This document shows, piece by piece, positions 14,421 through 21,802 of a stretch of 26,538 nt of DNA. Positions within the stretch are counted from its first letter, which is position 1. Every line of letters starts with the position of its first letter. A program made the position numbers and the translations under genes. The notes beneath the pieces were generated by a model. It searched no databases, was not told the DNA's origin, and worked only from the letters and a program-made list of their open reading frames with translations. Source of the DNA: Bacteroidales bacterium UBA4243 (GTDB lineage Bacteria > Bacteroidota > Bacteroidia > Bacteroidales > F082); the NCBI GenBank assembly GCA_002396205.1, contig DGXB01000034.1, positions 1 through 26,538 of the forward strand. Reading direction: 5' to 3'.

Positions 14421-16319
14421 TTACTGCTTCGCGTTGTAGAGCATCTGCACTTCCTGCGCCGTCAAAGCGCGATTGTAGCTGCGGAAGTTGTCGAGCTTGC
14501 CGTTAAAGTTGCTGGCAGAGCCAAACATCCTAACATTGCTACCAATGTATGTTGCGTTGATAGCCTCCATCCATCCCAAATGAGTATTGGATTTGGTTTC
14601 CAGCAACACACCATCAATATAAATAATGCCTAAGTTCCCATCATAAGTAAACGTGAACATGTGCCATCTGTTATCAATGTAGGAATTGATAGAGTTAGTT
14701 GTCTCCCATTCGATCGGTTCCCATGCAGCACTAAACCTATGGAACGCCATTCTCACATGCGAATTGCCGTCAAAGCACAACGCGCATCTTTCGTCATAGT
14801 AGGAGTGGGATTTGGTGTTCGAGGCATCCGTGCCTAACAAATACTGATTTGTTCTACCCGTCTTAAACCAGAAATTGATTGTATAGGCACCACCTCCCGG
14901 AATGATGTTGTCTTGAACGAGAATATACGCGTTCTCACCGTCAAACTGCATCGATTTCCCAGCCCCACTTGGCGTATCAGTGGATGCCTCCGCCCCACTA
15001 TTGATGCCTGTATAATTCCCATAATAGTCCGTGATTTCCTCGCCATCGAAGTTGAAGAAGCAGAACAAACCATCGGCCACGACCAAAGTGTTGTCTACAT
15101 ATTGGACGGAGACGTTGAGATTTGCACTGTTGTTGGTTCCGTTGACGGTAATGGTGGCCGAAACGGGGCCGCTGACTTGCGTGCGGTCGACGACGGCGGT
15201 GACCAAAGTGCCGCTGCCTGATGCCGTTGTGCCGCTCATCGGCGTGAGGGTCAACCAAGGAGCGTTGAAAGGCTCGATGTTCCAGCTGAGGGTGGTGCCG
15301 TCGCTGCCTACATTTTTCACTTGGAAGGTCTTGGTAGTGGCGGTCTCGCCAAAGTCAATCGAGCCTTCGCTGAGTTGCAGGATGGCGCTTCCCGAGCCGT
15401 TAGCCGAAGCCGAGAAGGTGATGGTCGACGTGCTGCCCGCGCCGCTCACCGTGACCGAAGTGGAAACGATGCCGGTGATTTGCGTGCGGTCGATGGTGGC
15501 CACCACTTGTGTGCTGGCGCCACCTGCCGTGTTGCCCGAAGTGGGATTGAGCGTCAGCCAACCCACGTTGATGTTCGAGCAAAACCATTGAAGCGTAGTA
15601 TTGGCCGGACCCGTGTTCATCACATAGAATGTCAGGCTGTTGGCCGATGTGCCGAAGTCGATGGAGTTTTCGCTCAGTTGCAGTTGCGGCCCGTTGTTGC
15701 CCGAAACGCTGACATTCACGGGCAGCACGATGCTTTGGTCGGCACTGCGCACGGTGAGGTTGGCCGTGGTGCTTTGCGTGATGAGCGAGCGGTCGATGTT
15801 CACCGTGATGGTGGCTTCCTGGCCGCCTTGCAGGTCGCCAGTGGAAGGCGTGACGGTCATCCAGTTCATGCTTTCCATGATTTCCCAACTCAGCGGCAAA
15901 GTCGCGCTGGCGTTGATGATCTTGAATTGCAGCTGCGAGAAGTTGGTGCTGAAGTCGAGGTATTCCACGTTGAGGCGGAAGCCGCTGACGGTGGGACGCA
16001 GTTGCATGTCGCCCGACGACACGTTGCCCGCCGTGATGCTGATGTTCTTGGTGTTGCTCTCGAAGCCGGCTTTCACGCCTTGCACGGTGTAGTTGCCCAC
16101 TTCGAGGTTGTTGAACTCATAGCGTCCGTCGCTGCCCGTGACGGCAGAGGCACCTGTCGGGCTGAGCGAGATGTTAACGCCCTGGATGGGTTCGGTGGTG
16201 TTCATGTTGGTCACGATGCCTTGGATGCGGCCCGTGGCTTTCTCTTTTTGGCACGAGGTCATCGTGCACAGCGCGAATGCCTCCATTGCGACAGCGATTA
16301 ACAGAGGTGATTTCTTCAT
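14421..16319 (-). CDS. Lipoprotein with CarboxypepD_reg-like domain, three BACON-like repeats and LamG domain
   Basis: This 632-residue protein has a lipoprotein signal peptide with lipobox TMTSC (Cys23), so it is anchored to a membrane, probably the outer one. Residues 30-108 resemble a carboxypeptidase-regulatory-like beta domain (IQGVNISLSPTG, YEFNNLEVGNYTV). Three tandem beta-sandwich repeats of about 100 residues follow at 112-208, 212-308 and 313-408. Each has the pattern W-(L/M)-T-(V/L)-x-P-x-(S/T)-G followed by a V-x-I/V-D-R strand, as in BACON-like domains. The C-terminus (415-630) is a concanavalin-like/Laminin-G fold (FNFDG, MQFDGENAYI, WHMFTFTYDG, DNFRSYNRALTAQEV). No catalytic site is evident, so glycan or surface binding is the likely role. 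It lies 159 nt after the damaged TPR/HTH regulator. Confidence 0.85.
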   Translation of the reverse strand: MKKSPLLIAVAMEAFALCTMTSCQKEKATGRIQGIVTNMNTTEPIQGVNISLSPTGASAVTGSDGRYEFNNLEVGNYTVQGVKAGFESNTKNISITAGNVSSGDMQLRPTVSGFRLNVEYLDFSTNFSQLQFKIINASATLPLSWEIMESMNWMTVTPSTGDLQGGQEATITVNIDRSLITQSTTANLTVRSADQSIVLPVNVSVSGNNGPQLQLSENSIDFGTSANSLTFYVMNTGPANTTLQWFCSNINVGWLTLNPTSGNTAGGASTQVVATIDRTQITGIVSTSVTVSGAGSTSTITFSASANGSGSAILQLSEGSIDFGETATTKTFQVKNVGSDGTTLSWNIEPFNAPWLTLTPMSGTTASGSGTLVTAVVDRTQVSGPVSATITVNGTNNSANLNVSVQYVDNTLVVADGLFCFFNFDGEEITDYYGNYTGINSGAEASTDTPSGAGKSMQFDGENAYILVQDNIIPGGGAYTINFWFKTGRTNQYLLGTDASNTKSHSYYDERCALCFDGNSHVRMAFHRFSAAWEPIEWETTNSINSYIDNRWHMFTFTYDGNLGIIYIDGVLLETKSNTHLGWMEAINATYIGSNVRMFGSASNFNGKLDNFRSYNRALTAQEVQMLYNAKQ

Positions 16320-16367
16320 TTTTGTAATTTTTAAGTGAATAATTGGTTAACAGTAAATTTTTCACCG

Positions 16368-16375
16368 CAAAACTA
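16368..16375 (-). promoter_or_regulatory. -7 element of the lipoprotein gene
   Basis: On the minus strand 16375-16368 reads TAGTTTTG, a full TAnnTTTG match 48 nt upstream of the ATG. The -33 region has only a TTG. A perfect inverted repeat lies just upstream (16406-16430). Confidence 0.55.
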
Positions 16376-16405
16376 CAGTGTACCATACAGGCAATATCTT
16401 GACAA

Positions 16406-16430
16406 ATCTTGATTATTTTCAAATCAAGAT
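16406..16430. repeat. Perfect 9-bp inverted repeat upstream of the lipoprotein promoter
   Basis: ATCTTGATT (16406-16414) and AATCAAGAT (16422-16430) flank a 7-nt spacer. A further ATCTTGA lies at 16396-16402. The dyad is 30 bp upstream of the -7 element of the lipoprotein and 49 bp after the regulator stop. It could be an operator or a weak A/T-rich terminator. Confidence 0.55.
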
Positions 16431-16478
16431 AATTATTTTATCATTGAAAAACAGTAAGTTACAATTTTATATCCATTT

Positions 16479-18188
16479 TCAGAACGGAAGCGAGGCGTTT
16501 TTGTCGAATTTCCGTCTGACGCGGTGGCGCACGGAATAGACGCTGTCGATGGAAATGCCGAACAGCTCGGCGATGTGCTCGGTGTCCATGCCTGCCATGA
16601 AGCAAAGGATGTATTTCGTGTCGAGCGAGGTGAGCTTGCCCGTGGCCGAGGCGAACAAGCGGTCCATTTGCTCGGCTTCAAGCCCGTTGAGCCTGACGAG
16701 GTAGCCTTCCTTGTCCTTCTCCATGAGCAGCTTTGAGTTGCGGACGGTCTCGGCCATGTGGCCGATGAGGGCTTTCGTGGGCGAAGCGTTGAGGCGGCGT
16801 TGCAGGTCGTCGAGGTCGGCCTTGTATCTTTCAGCATACTCCTCGTTCTTGGAGGCTAACGTTTTCAGCTTTTCGTATTCCTCGGTGAGGAGGGCTTTCT
16901 CTTGGGCTTGGTGCGCCATTTCCTGCTGCATATTCTCGTTTTCCAACTCCTTTTCGTACAGTTGTTGCGTCATATTGGCCTTGCGTTGCCGGAAGATCAA
17001 CAGTGTCAAGACGATGAGTGCGACGCTGAAGGCCAACAAACCCATGAGCAGCCACGACGTTTTCCGGGTTGCGCGGTTCTGGATCTGCAAGTGTTTGATT
17101 TCGCTTTCCTGCTTCTCCACCTCGTATTGCACCTTGAGTTCCTTCATGGCAGCCTGCTTCTCGATGTCGTAGCGCCGGTCGTGTGTCTCGTTCTTGAGTT
17201 TCTCGTATTGCAGGGCCTTGGCCAAGTCGCCGGTTTCCTCATACAAGTTCGACAAGAACTGGCAGGCCTGCTCGCGCTCGATGAGAACGGAGTTGGGCGA
17301 ATACTGTTCTACAGTGTCGATGAGCCGGATCACATCAAGCATGGTGGCATCGGCCTTGGCGTAGTCACCTTTATAATAATGTAGCCATGCCCTTTCGTCG
17401 CCGATGCTGATGTAGCATTCGTCGCGTTCCCAGTCTTGGTAGCGATAGTCGAAGCGCGACACCGTTTCTTCGGCCAAGTCCAGGTATTTCATGATGCTGT
17501 CGGGACAAGGCTCGCCTTCTTCAGGGTCGTAGAGGATCGCGTGGTTGTAGTAGTTCCACACGGGCTTGATTTGTGCGTCCAATATTTCCTCATCGCTCAT
17601 TTTCTCGATGATACCGATGGACTTGAGGCTGAAGTAAGCGATGGAGTCGCGGTAATCAGTGCGTTCTGGGTGGGCTTGCGACAGCATCACATAATAAACC
17701 ATCCCGACGGAATAGTAGTCGTAAGCGGTGTTGACATCTCCCGACAGGTCGTTCAACTGTTTCAGTCTTCGCGTCGCGTCGGCAACGCCTTCGAGGTCGC
17801 CCGTCTGGTAGTATCCCGTGGCCAACTGGTAATGGCAATAGGCTTGCTCGTCGATGTGGCCGCCCACGTTCTCAAGCGTCCGGAGGGCTTTCCAGTAGTA
17901 GTCGTGTCCGTTTTCGAGGCTTCCTTTGCGTATTTAGAGGTCGGCATACTGGCGGAAGGCACGGGCTTTCTCGTAGCAGTCGGTTTTCATCCTTTCAGCA
18001 ATCATCCTGGCGGAGTCGGAATGGGCAGCTTCATTGTCGCTGTCATGAAGATGAATGAAATGGTCGGCAAGGGCAATGTGGTTCATGATACTTTGCCGGT
18101 CTTGTGCTTCCGTTTGCGAAAAGGCAATGTTGGCCAAAAGAAAGCAAATGCTAATGCAGATGAGGATTTTGAGCTTGTTTTCATGCAA
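16479..18188 (-). pseudogene. Interrupted TPR / transmembrane / LuxR-like HTH regulator
   Basis: Read through, the frame encodes 569 codons of a one-component membrane regulator. It has a signal peptide (LKILICISICFLLANIAFSQ), TPR-like helices (about 30-340), a transmembrane segment (378-399), a coiled coil (about 400-470) and a C-terminal helix-turn-helix (519-561, IAELFGISIDSVYSVRHRVRRKF). Codon 85 is TAA (17934-17936) in the same frame; Tyr codons differ from it by one base. The N-terminal frame has no ATG, only TTG at 18186-18188. An ATGAAAAC at 18184-18177 would give a normal MKNKLK start if it had one more A. The downstream half has no ATG near the stop (first usable start is GTG at 17865-17867). 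This looks like a recently inactivated gene or a sequence error. Its likely target is the adjacent lipoprotein gene. Confidence 0.8.
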
Positions 18189-18212
18189 TGTTTTGTTTTA
18201 TTAATAATGCTG

Positions 18213-18220
18213 CAAAAATA
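18213..18220 (-). promoter_or_regulatory. -7 element upstream of the interrupted regulator
   Basis: On the minus strand 18220-18213 reads TATTTTTG, a full TAnnTTTG match, with a CTTG about 19 nt upstream. A second TATTTTTG lies at 18268-18261. The promoter looks intact although the gene is not. Confidence 0.5.
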
Positions 18221-18395
18221 GGGGTTTTTACATGAAACACAAGGGATTATCCTAAAAATCCAAAAATAATATGAACAAAGGAAAATTTGCTTACTAATTT
18301 CATGGCAATTCATGTCTTACAAAAAAAACATCTTTATCATTATCAAAGCAACCGATTTTTTTCCTATCTTGCGCCCAAATTGAAAAACAACGACT

Positions 18396-19544
18396 ATGAC
18401 TATCGAAGAATTGAAATCCCTTTTCTATCAACGCTTTGGAAACGAAGGCGTTGTCTACACATCACCCGGACGCATCAACTTGATTGGCGAACACACCGAC
18501 TACAACGGCGGCTTCGTCTTCCCTGGCGCCATCGACGCGAGCATGTATGCCTGCATTCGCCTCAACGGTACCGACAAGGTGCGCGCCTACTCCATCGACA
18601 AAGAAGACTATCAGGAGTTTGGCCTCAATGAGGAGGACCTTCCCAAACAGCATTGGGCCAAGTACCTCTTTGGAGTGTGCCGCGAAATCATCAAGCGGGG
18701 CTACCAGCTGCAAGGCTTCGACACCGTGTTTTTCGGCAACGTGCCCATCGGCGCGGGAATGTCGTCGTCGGCAGCTTTGGAAAGCACCTACGCCTTCGCG
18801 CTCAACGACATGCTCAGCCTCGGCATTGACAAGTTTGAGTTGGCTCGCATCGGTCAGGCCACGGAACACAACTACGTCGGCGTGAAATGCGGCATCATGG
18901 ACCAGTTTGCCTCACTCTTTGGCAAGAAAGGCCACCTGATGCGCCTCAACTGCGCCACGATGGAGTTTGAGTACTATCCTTTCAACCCCTTGGGCTACAA
19001 GGTGGTGCTGCTCGACACTTTGGTAAAACACGAACTGGCTTCGTCGGCCTACAACCGTCGTCGTGAGTCGTGCGAAAACGCCTGCGCCCATATCGCTGCC
19101 AAGCATCCCGAAGTGAAATACTTGAGTGACGCGACGATGGAAATGCTCAATGCGGTGAAGGACGAAATCTCAGCCGAAGATTACATGCGTGCTGAATACG
19201 TCATCGGCGAAAAGCAGCGCGTCCTCGATGTGTGCGATGCCTTGGAAAAAGGTGATTATGAAACCGTTGGCGACCGCATGTACGGCACACACCACGGCAT
19301 GAGCAAGCTTTACGAAGTGAGCTGTGAGGAACTGGATTTCCTCAACGACATCGCCAAGCAATGCGGCGTGACAGGCTCCCGCGTGATGGGCGGCGGCTTC
19401 GGCGGCTGCACCATTAATCTGGTGAAAGAAGAGCTATATGATACCTTCATCGCCACGGCGAAGGAGAAATTCGCCGCCAAATTCGGGCACGAACCGAAAG
19501 TGTATGACGTGGTGATTTCTGACGGAGCCCGAAAACTATTTTAA
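18396..19544 (+). CDS. galK: Galactokinase
   Basis: This 382-residue cytoplasmic GHMP kinase phosphorylates galactose to galactose-1-phosphate with ATP. The galactokinase signature GRINLIGEHTDYNGG is at 25-39, the ATP loop PIGAGMSSSAAL at 117-128, and the catalytic Asp169 is in CGIMDQF. The third GHMP motif appears near the C-terminus as MGGGFGGCTINLV. Length is normal. The ATG at 18396 follows a short A-rich leader without a Shine-Dalgarno; a clear -7 element is not found, only a TATCTTG at 18365-18371. It is the first gene of a galactose cluster (galK, nucleotidyltransferase, galM, sugar transporter) and is divergent from the damaged regulator. Confidence 0.97.
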   Translation: MTIEELKSLFYQRFGNEGVVYTSPGRINLIGEHTDYNGGFVFPGAIDASMYACIRLNGTDKVRAYSIDKEDYQEFGLNEEDLPKQHWAKYLFGVCREIIKRGYQLQGFDTVFFGNVPIGAGMSSSAALESTYAFALNDMLSLGIDKFELARIGQATEHNYVGVKCGIMDQFASLFGKKGHLMRLNCATMEFEYYPFNPLGYKVVLLDTLVKHELASSAYNRRRESCENACAHIAAKHPEVKYLSDATMEMLNAVKDEISAEDYMRAEYVIGEKQRVLDVCDALEKGDYETVGDRMYGTHHGMSKLYEVSCEELDFLNDIAKQCGVTGSRVMGGGFGGCTINLVKEELYDTFIATAKEKFAAKFGHEPKVYDVVISDGARKLF

Positions 19545-19622
19545 AACAAAACATGCAAAACCCTCAAAACAATGTTTGACCTCAAAGAAAACCATGTGGC
19601 GACACCCAACCGGGTTGCCGCC

Positions 19623-19649
19623 GGAAAGCTGGCCAGTTGGCCACTTTCC
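19623..19649 (+). other. Strong hairpin between galK and the nucleotidyltransferase
   Basis: GGAAAG pairs with CTTTCC, and after one bulged C TGGCC pairs with GGCCA around an AGTT loop, giving about 11 bp. It is followed by AATAAAAATG rather than a T run, so it may mark an mRNA processing or partial attenuation site within the galactose operon. A small CAACC-G-GGTTG palindrome lies just upstream (19608-19618). Confidence 0.5.
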
Positions 19650-19664
19650 AATAAAAATGAAAAG

Positions 19665-19691
19665 GTTTTGTTAGTTTTGTCGGTTTTGTGG
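19665..19691. repeat. Triple GTTTTGT array with 9-nt period
   Basis: GTTTTGT occurs at 19665, 19674 and 19683, each followed by two variable bases (TA, CG, GG), an exact 9-nt period. It lies in the galK to nucleotidyltransferase gap, 35 nt before the ATG at 19727. It resembles, from memory, a repeat seen elsewhere in Bacteroidales intergenic DNA. Confidence 0.65.
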
Positions 19692-19726
19692 CCAAACAAC
19701 AGTTAAACAATAAACAATTAAACATA

Positions 19727-20632
19727 ATGAAACCAACCTTATTAGTATTAGCCGCTGGAATGGGTTCCAGATACGGCGCTTTGAAACAAATGGACGGCGT
19801 CGGGCCGAACAACGAGGCCATCCTTGATTATTCCATCTACGACGCCAAACGCGCCGGCTTCGGCAAGGTGGTCTTCGTCATCCGCGAGGACTTCGCCGAG
19901 GCATTCAAGAAAGTCAACAACGCGGAGAAATTCGGCATCCCCGTTGAGTATGTGTATCAGTCACTTGACAAATTGCCGGAAGGCTTCAGCGTTCCCGATG
20001 GGCGCGTGAAGCCTTGGGGCACCTGCCACGCCGTTCTGATGGCCAAAGATGTTATCAATGAGCCATTTGCCGCCATCAATGCCGACGACTTTTATGGCAA
20101 GGAAGCCTACGAGGTCTTGGCCAAGTATCTAATGGAATGTGAAGGCAAGACTGGTGCATACAGCATGGTGGCCTATAAGCTGCGCAACACGATGTCGGAC
20201 TTCGGCACGGTGAGCCGTGGCATCTGCACCGCCGATGCGGAAGGCCATCTGCAGACCATCGTCGAGCGCACGGCCATCGGCCACACCGAGGACGGCGGCG
20301 CAGCCTACACCGACGAGACAGGAAGCCATCCTTTGGACATGGACTCGCTCGTCTCAATGAATTTCTTTGGCTTCACACCCGACTTCTTCGCCTATTCCGA
20401 AAAGGGCTTTGTCGAGTTCCTGAAAGGCCCTGCCCAGACCAACATCAAGGCCGAGTTCTTCATCCCGCTGATGGTGAACCAGGCCATCCACGACGGCACG
20501 GCCAAGCTGAAAGTGTTGTCGAGCAACGCCTCGTGGTTTGGCGTGACCTACAAGGAAGACAAGCCCGACGTGATGCGCAAGATCCGCGAATTGATCGAGA
20601 AGGGTGTTTATCCTAACAACTTATGGCAATGA
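19727..20632 (+). CDS. Sugar-phosphate nucleotidyltransferase
   Basis: This 301-residue cytoplasmic enzyme is of the NTP-transferase (GT-A fold) type. The N-terminal nucleotide loop is LAAGMGSRYGALKQM (8-22), with a further KPWGTCHAV (95-103) and the metal-binding NADDFYG (118-124). Such enzymes join a sugar-1-phosphate to NTP, releasing pyrophosphate. The frame is open upstream to 19688, but those 13 residues come from repeat DNA, so ATG 19727 is chosen. The stop TGA (20630-20632) overlaps the galM ATG as ATGA, so the two are translationally coupled. Its place between galK and galM, with no galT in the window, makes UTP:galactose-1-phosphate uridylyltransferase activity attractive, but substrate is inferred from context only. 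Confidence 0.85.
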   Translation: MKPTLLVLAAGMGSRYGALKQMDGVGPNNEAILDYSIYDAKRAGFGKVVFVIREDFAEAFKKVNNAEKFGIPVEYVYQSLDKLPEGFSVPDGRVKPWGTCHAVLMAKDVINEPFAAINADDFYGKEAYEVLAKYLMECEGKTGAYSMVAYKLRNTMSDFGTVSRGICTADAEGHLQTIVERTAIGHTEDGGAAYTDETGSHPLDMDSLVSMNFFGFTPDFFAYSEKGFVEFLKGPAQTNIKAEFFIPLMVNQAIHDGTAKLKVLSSNASWFGVTYKEDKPDVMRKIRELIEKGVYPNNLWQ

Positions 20633-21684
20633 ACATCGAAGTGAAAATCTGGGGCAAGACCCCCGACAATAAAGACATCAAGATCTACACGCTAACCAAC
20701 GCCAACGGCGTGAAGGTGCAGCTGAGCGACATCGGTGCGGGCATCGTGAGCATCGTCACGCCCGACCGTAACGGCCATTTTGACGACATCGCCTTGGGCT
20801 ATCCCAACGCCACGGATTATTATGGCGACGGCCCCTGCGCAGGCAAGATTCCCGGACGTTTCGCCAACCGCATTGCCAATGGCCGCTTCACGCTCGACGA
20901 CAAGGAATACCAGCTGGAGCTGAACACCAGCGACGGCAAGCACCACCTCCACGGCGGCAGCATCGGCTTCGCCAACCAGAAGTGGGCCAGCCGCCTTGTG
21001 GGCGAGAGCGTGGTGTTCACCTACCTGAGTGCCGACGGCGAGGCGGGCTATCCTGCCGAACTCGTGGCCAAGGTGCGCTACACCCTCAACGACGAGAACG
21101 AGCTGAACATCCACCTCAGCGCCTATTCGTCGGATGCCACCATCGTCAACCTGACCAACCACACCTATTTTAATTTAAAGGGCGAAGGCAATGGCGACAT
21201 CCTCGACCACAATTTAAGGCTCAACTCATCGCGTTTCCTGCCTGCCACCGAGGAATTGATTACCACGGGCGAGATGCGACAAGTGGCCGACACGCCGATG
21301 GACTTCACCCAAGGCAAGTTGATTGGGCGCGACATCAAGGAAGCGTACCCCGACTTGATTAACGGAAAAGGCTATGACAGCTGCTGGGTCATCGACGGCG
21401 TGGCCAAGGACAAAATCAACCTTGCCGCCGAGCTTTCGCACGAAGGCACAGGACGCATGGTGAGAATATACACCACGCAGCCGGGTATTCAGGTCTATAC
21501 TGGCAACTGGCTTTCAGGCTGTCCGAAGGGCAAGAATGGCCACGTCTACGAGGACTATTCCGGCGTCGCCTTGGAGTGCCAAGCCCTCCCCGACTCGCCC
21601 AACAAGCCCAACTTCCCCAGCACCATCCTCCGTTCTGGCGAAGAGTACATGGAAACCATCATCTTCAAGTTCTCGACAATATGA
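20629..21684 (+). CDS. galM: Galactose mutarotase (aldose 1-epimerase)
   Basis: This 351-residue enzyme interconverts alpha and beta anomers of galactose so that galactokinase gets its substrate. Family residues seen are R81 (GRFANRI), H108 (KHHLHGG), the catalytic acid H178 (NLTNHTYFN) and the catalytic base E316 (VALECQALPDSPN). There is no signal peptide, so it is cytoplasmic. Two ATGs are possible, at 20623 and 20629; I choose 20629 because it forms an ATGA overlap with the upstream stop. Choosing the other adds only Met-Ala. It is the third gene of the galactose cluster and is followed after 118 nt by the sugar transporter. Confidence 0.95.
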   Translation: MNIEVKIWGKTPDNKDIKIYTLTNANGVKVQLSDIGAGIVSIVTPDRNGHFDDIALGYPNATDYYGDGPCAGKIPGRFANRIANGRFTLDDKEYQLELNTSDGKHHLHGGSIGFANQKWASRLVGESVVFTYLSADGEAGYPAELVAKVRYTLNDENELNIHLSAYSSDATIVNLTNHTYFNLKGEGNGDILDHNLRLNSSRFLPATEELITTGEMRQVADTPMDFTQGKLIGRDIKEAYPDLINGKGYDSCWVIDGVAKDKINLAAELSHEGTGRMVRIYTTQPGIQVYTGNWLSGCPKGKNGHVYEDYSGVALECQALPDSPNKPNFPSTILRSGEEYMETIIFKFSTI

Positions 21685-21702
21685 CACGAGACCGCGTGAC
21701 TA

Positions 21703-21752
21703 CGAGACTGCGAGACAGATAAAGTCCCGAAGTCTCGCGTCCCGAAGTCTCG
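21703..21752. repeat. Direct and inverted repeats in the galM-transporter gap
   Basis: GTCCCGAAGTCTCG is repeated at 21724-21737 and 21739-21752 (15-bp period). GCGAGAC (21710-21716) pairs with GTCTCGC (21732-21738), and CGAGACT (21703-21709) with AGTCTCG (21731-21737 or 21746-21752), so alternative hairpins are possible. A/T-rich AAATCTT(T) units follow at 21765, 21780 and 21788. Confidence 0.6.
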
Positions 21753-21802
21753 AAGTCAAATAATAAATCTTTGAATTTTAAATCTTTAAATCTCAAATAT
21801 CT

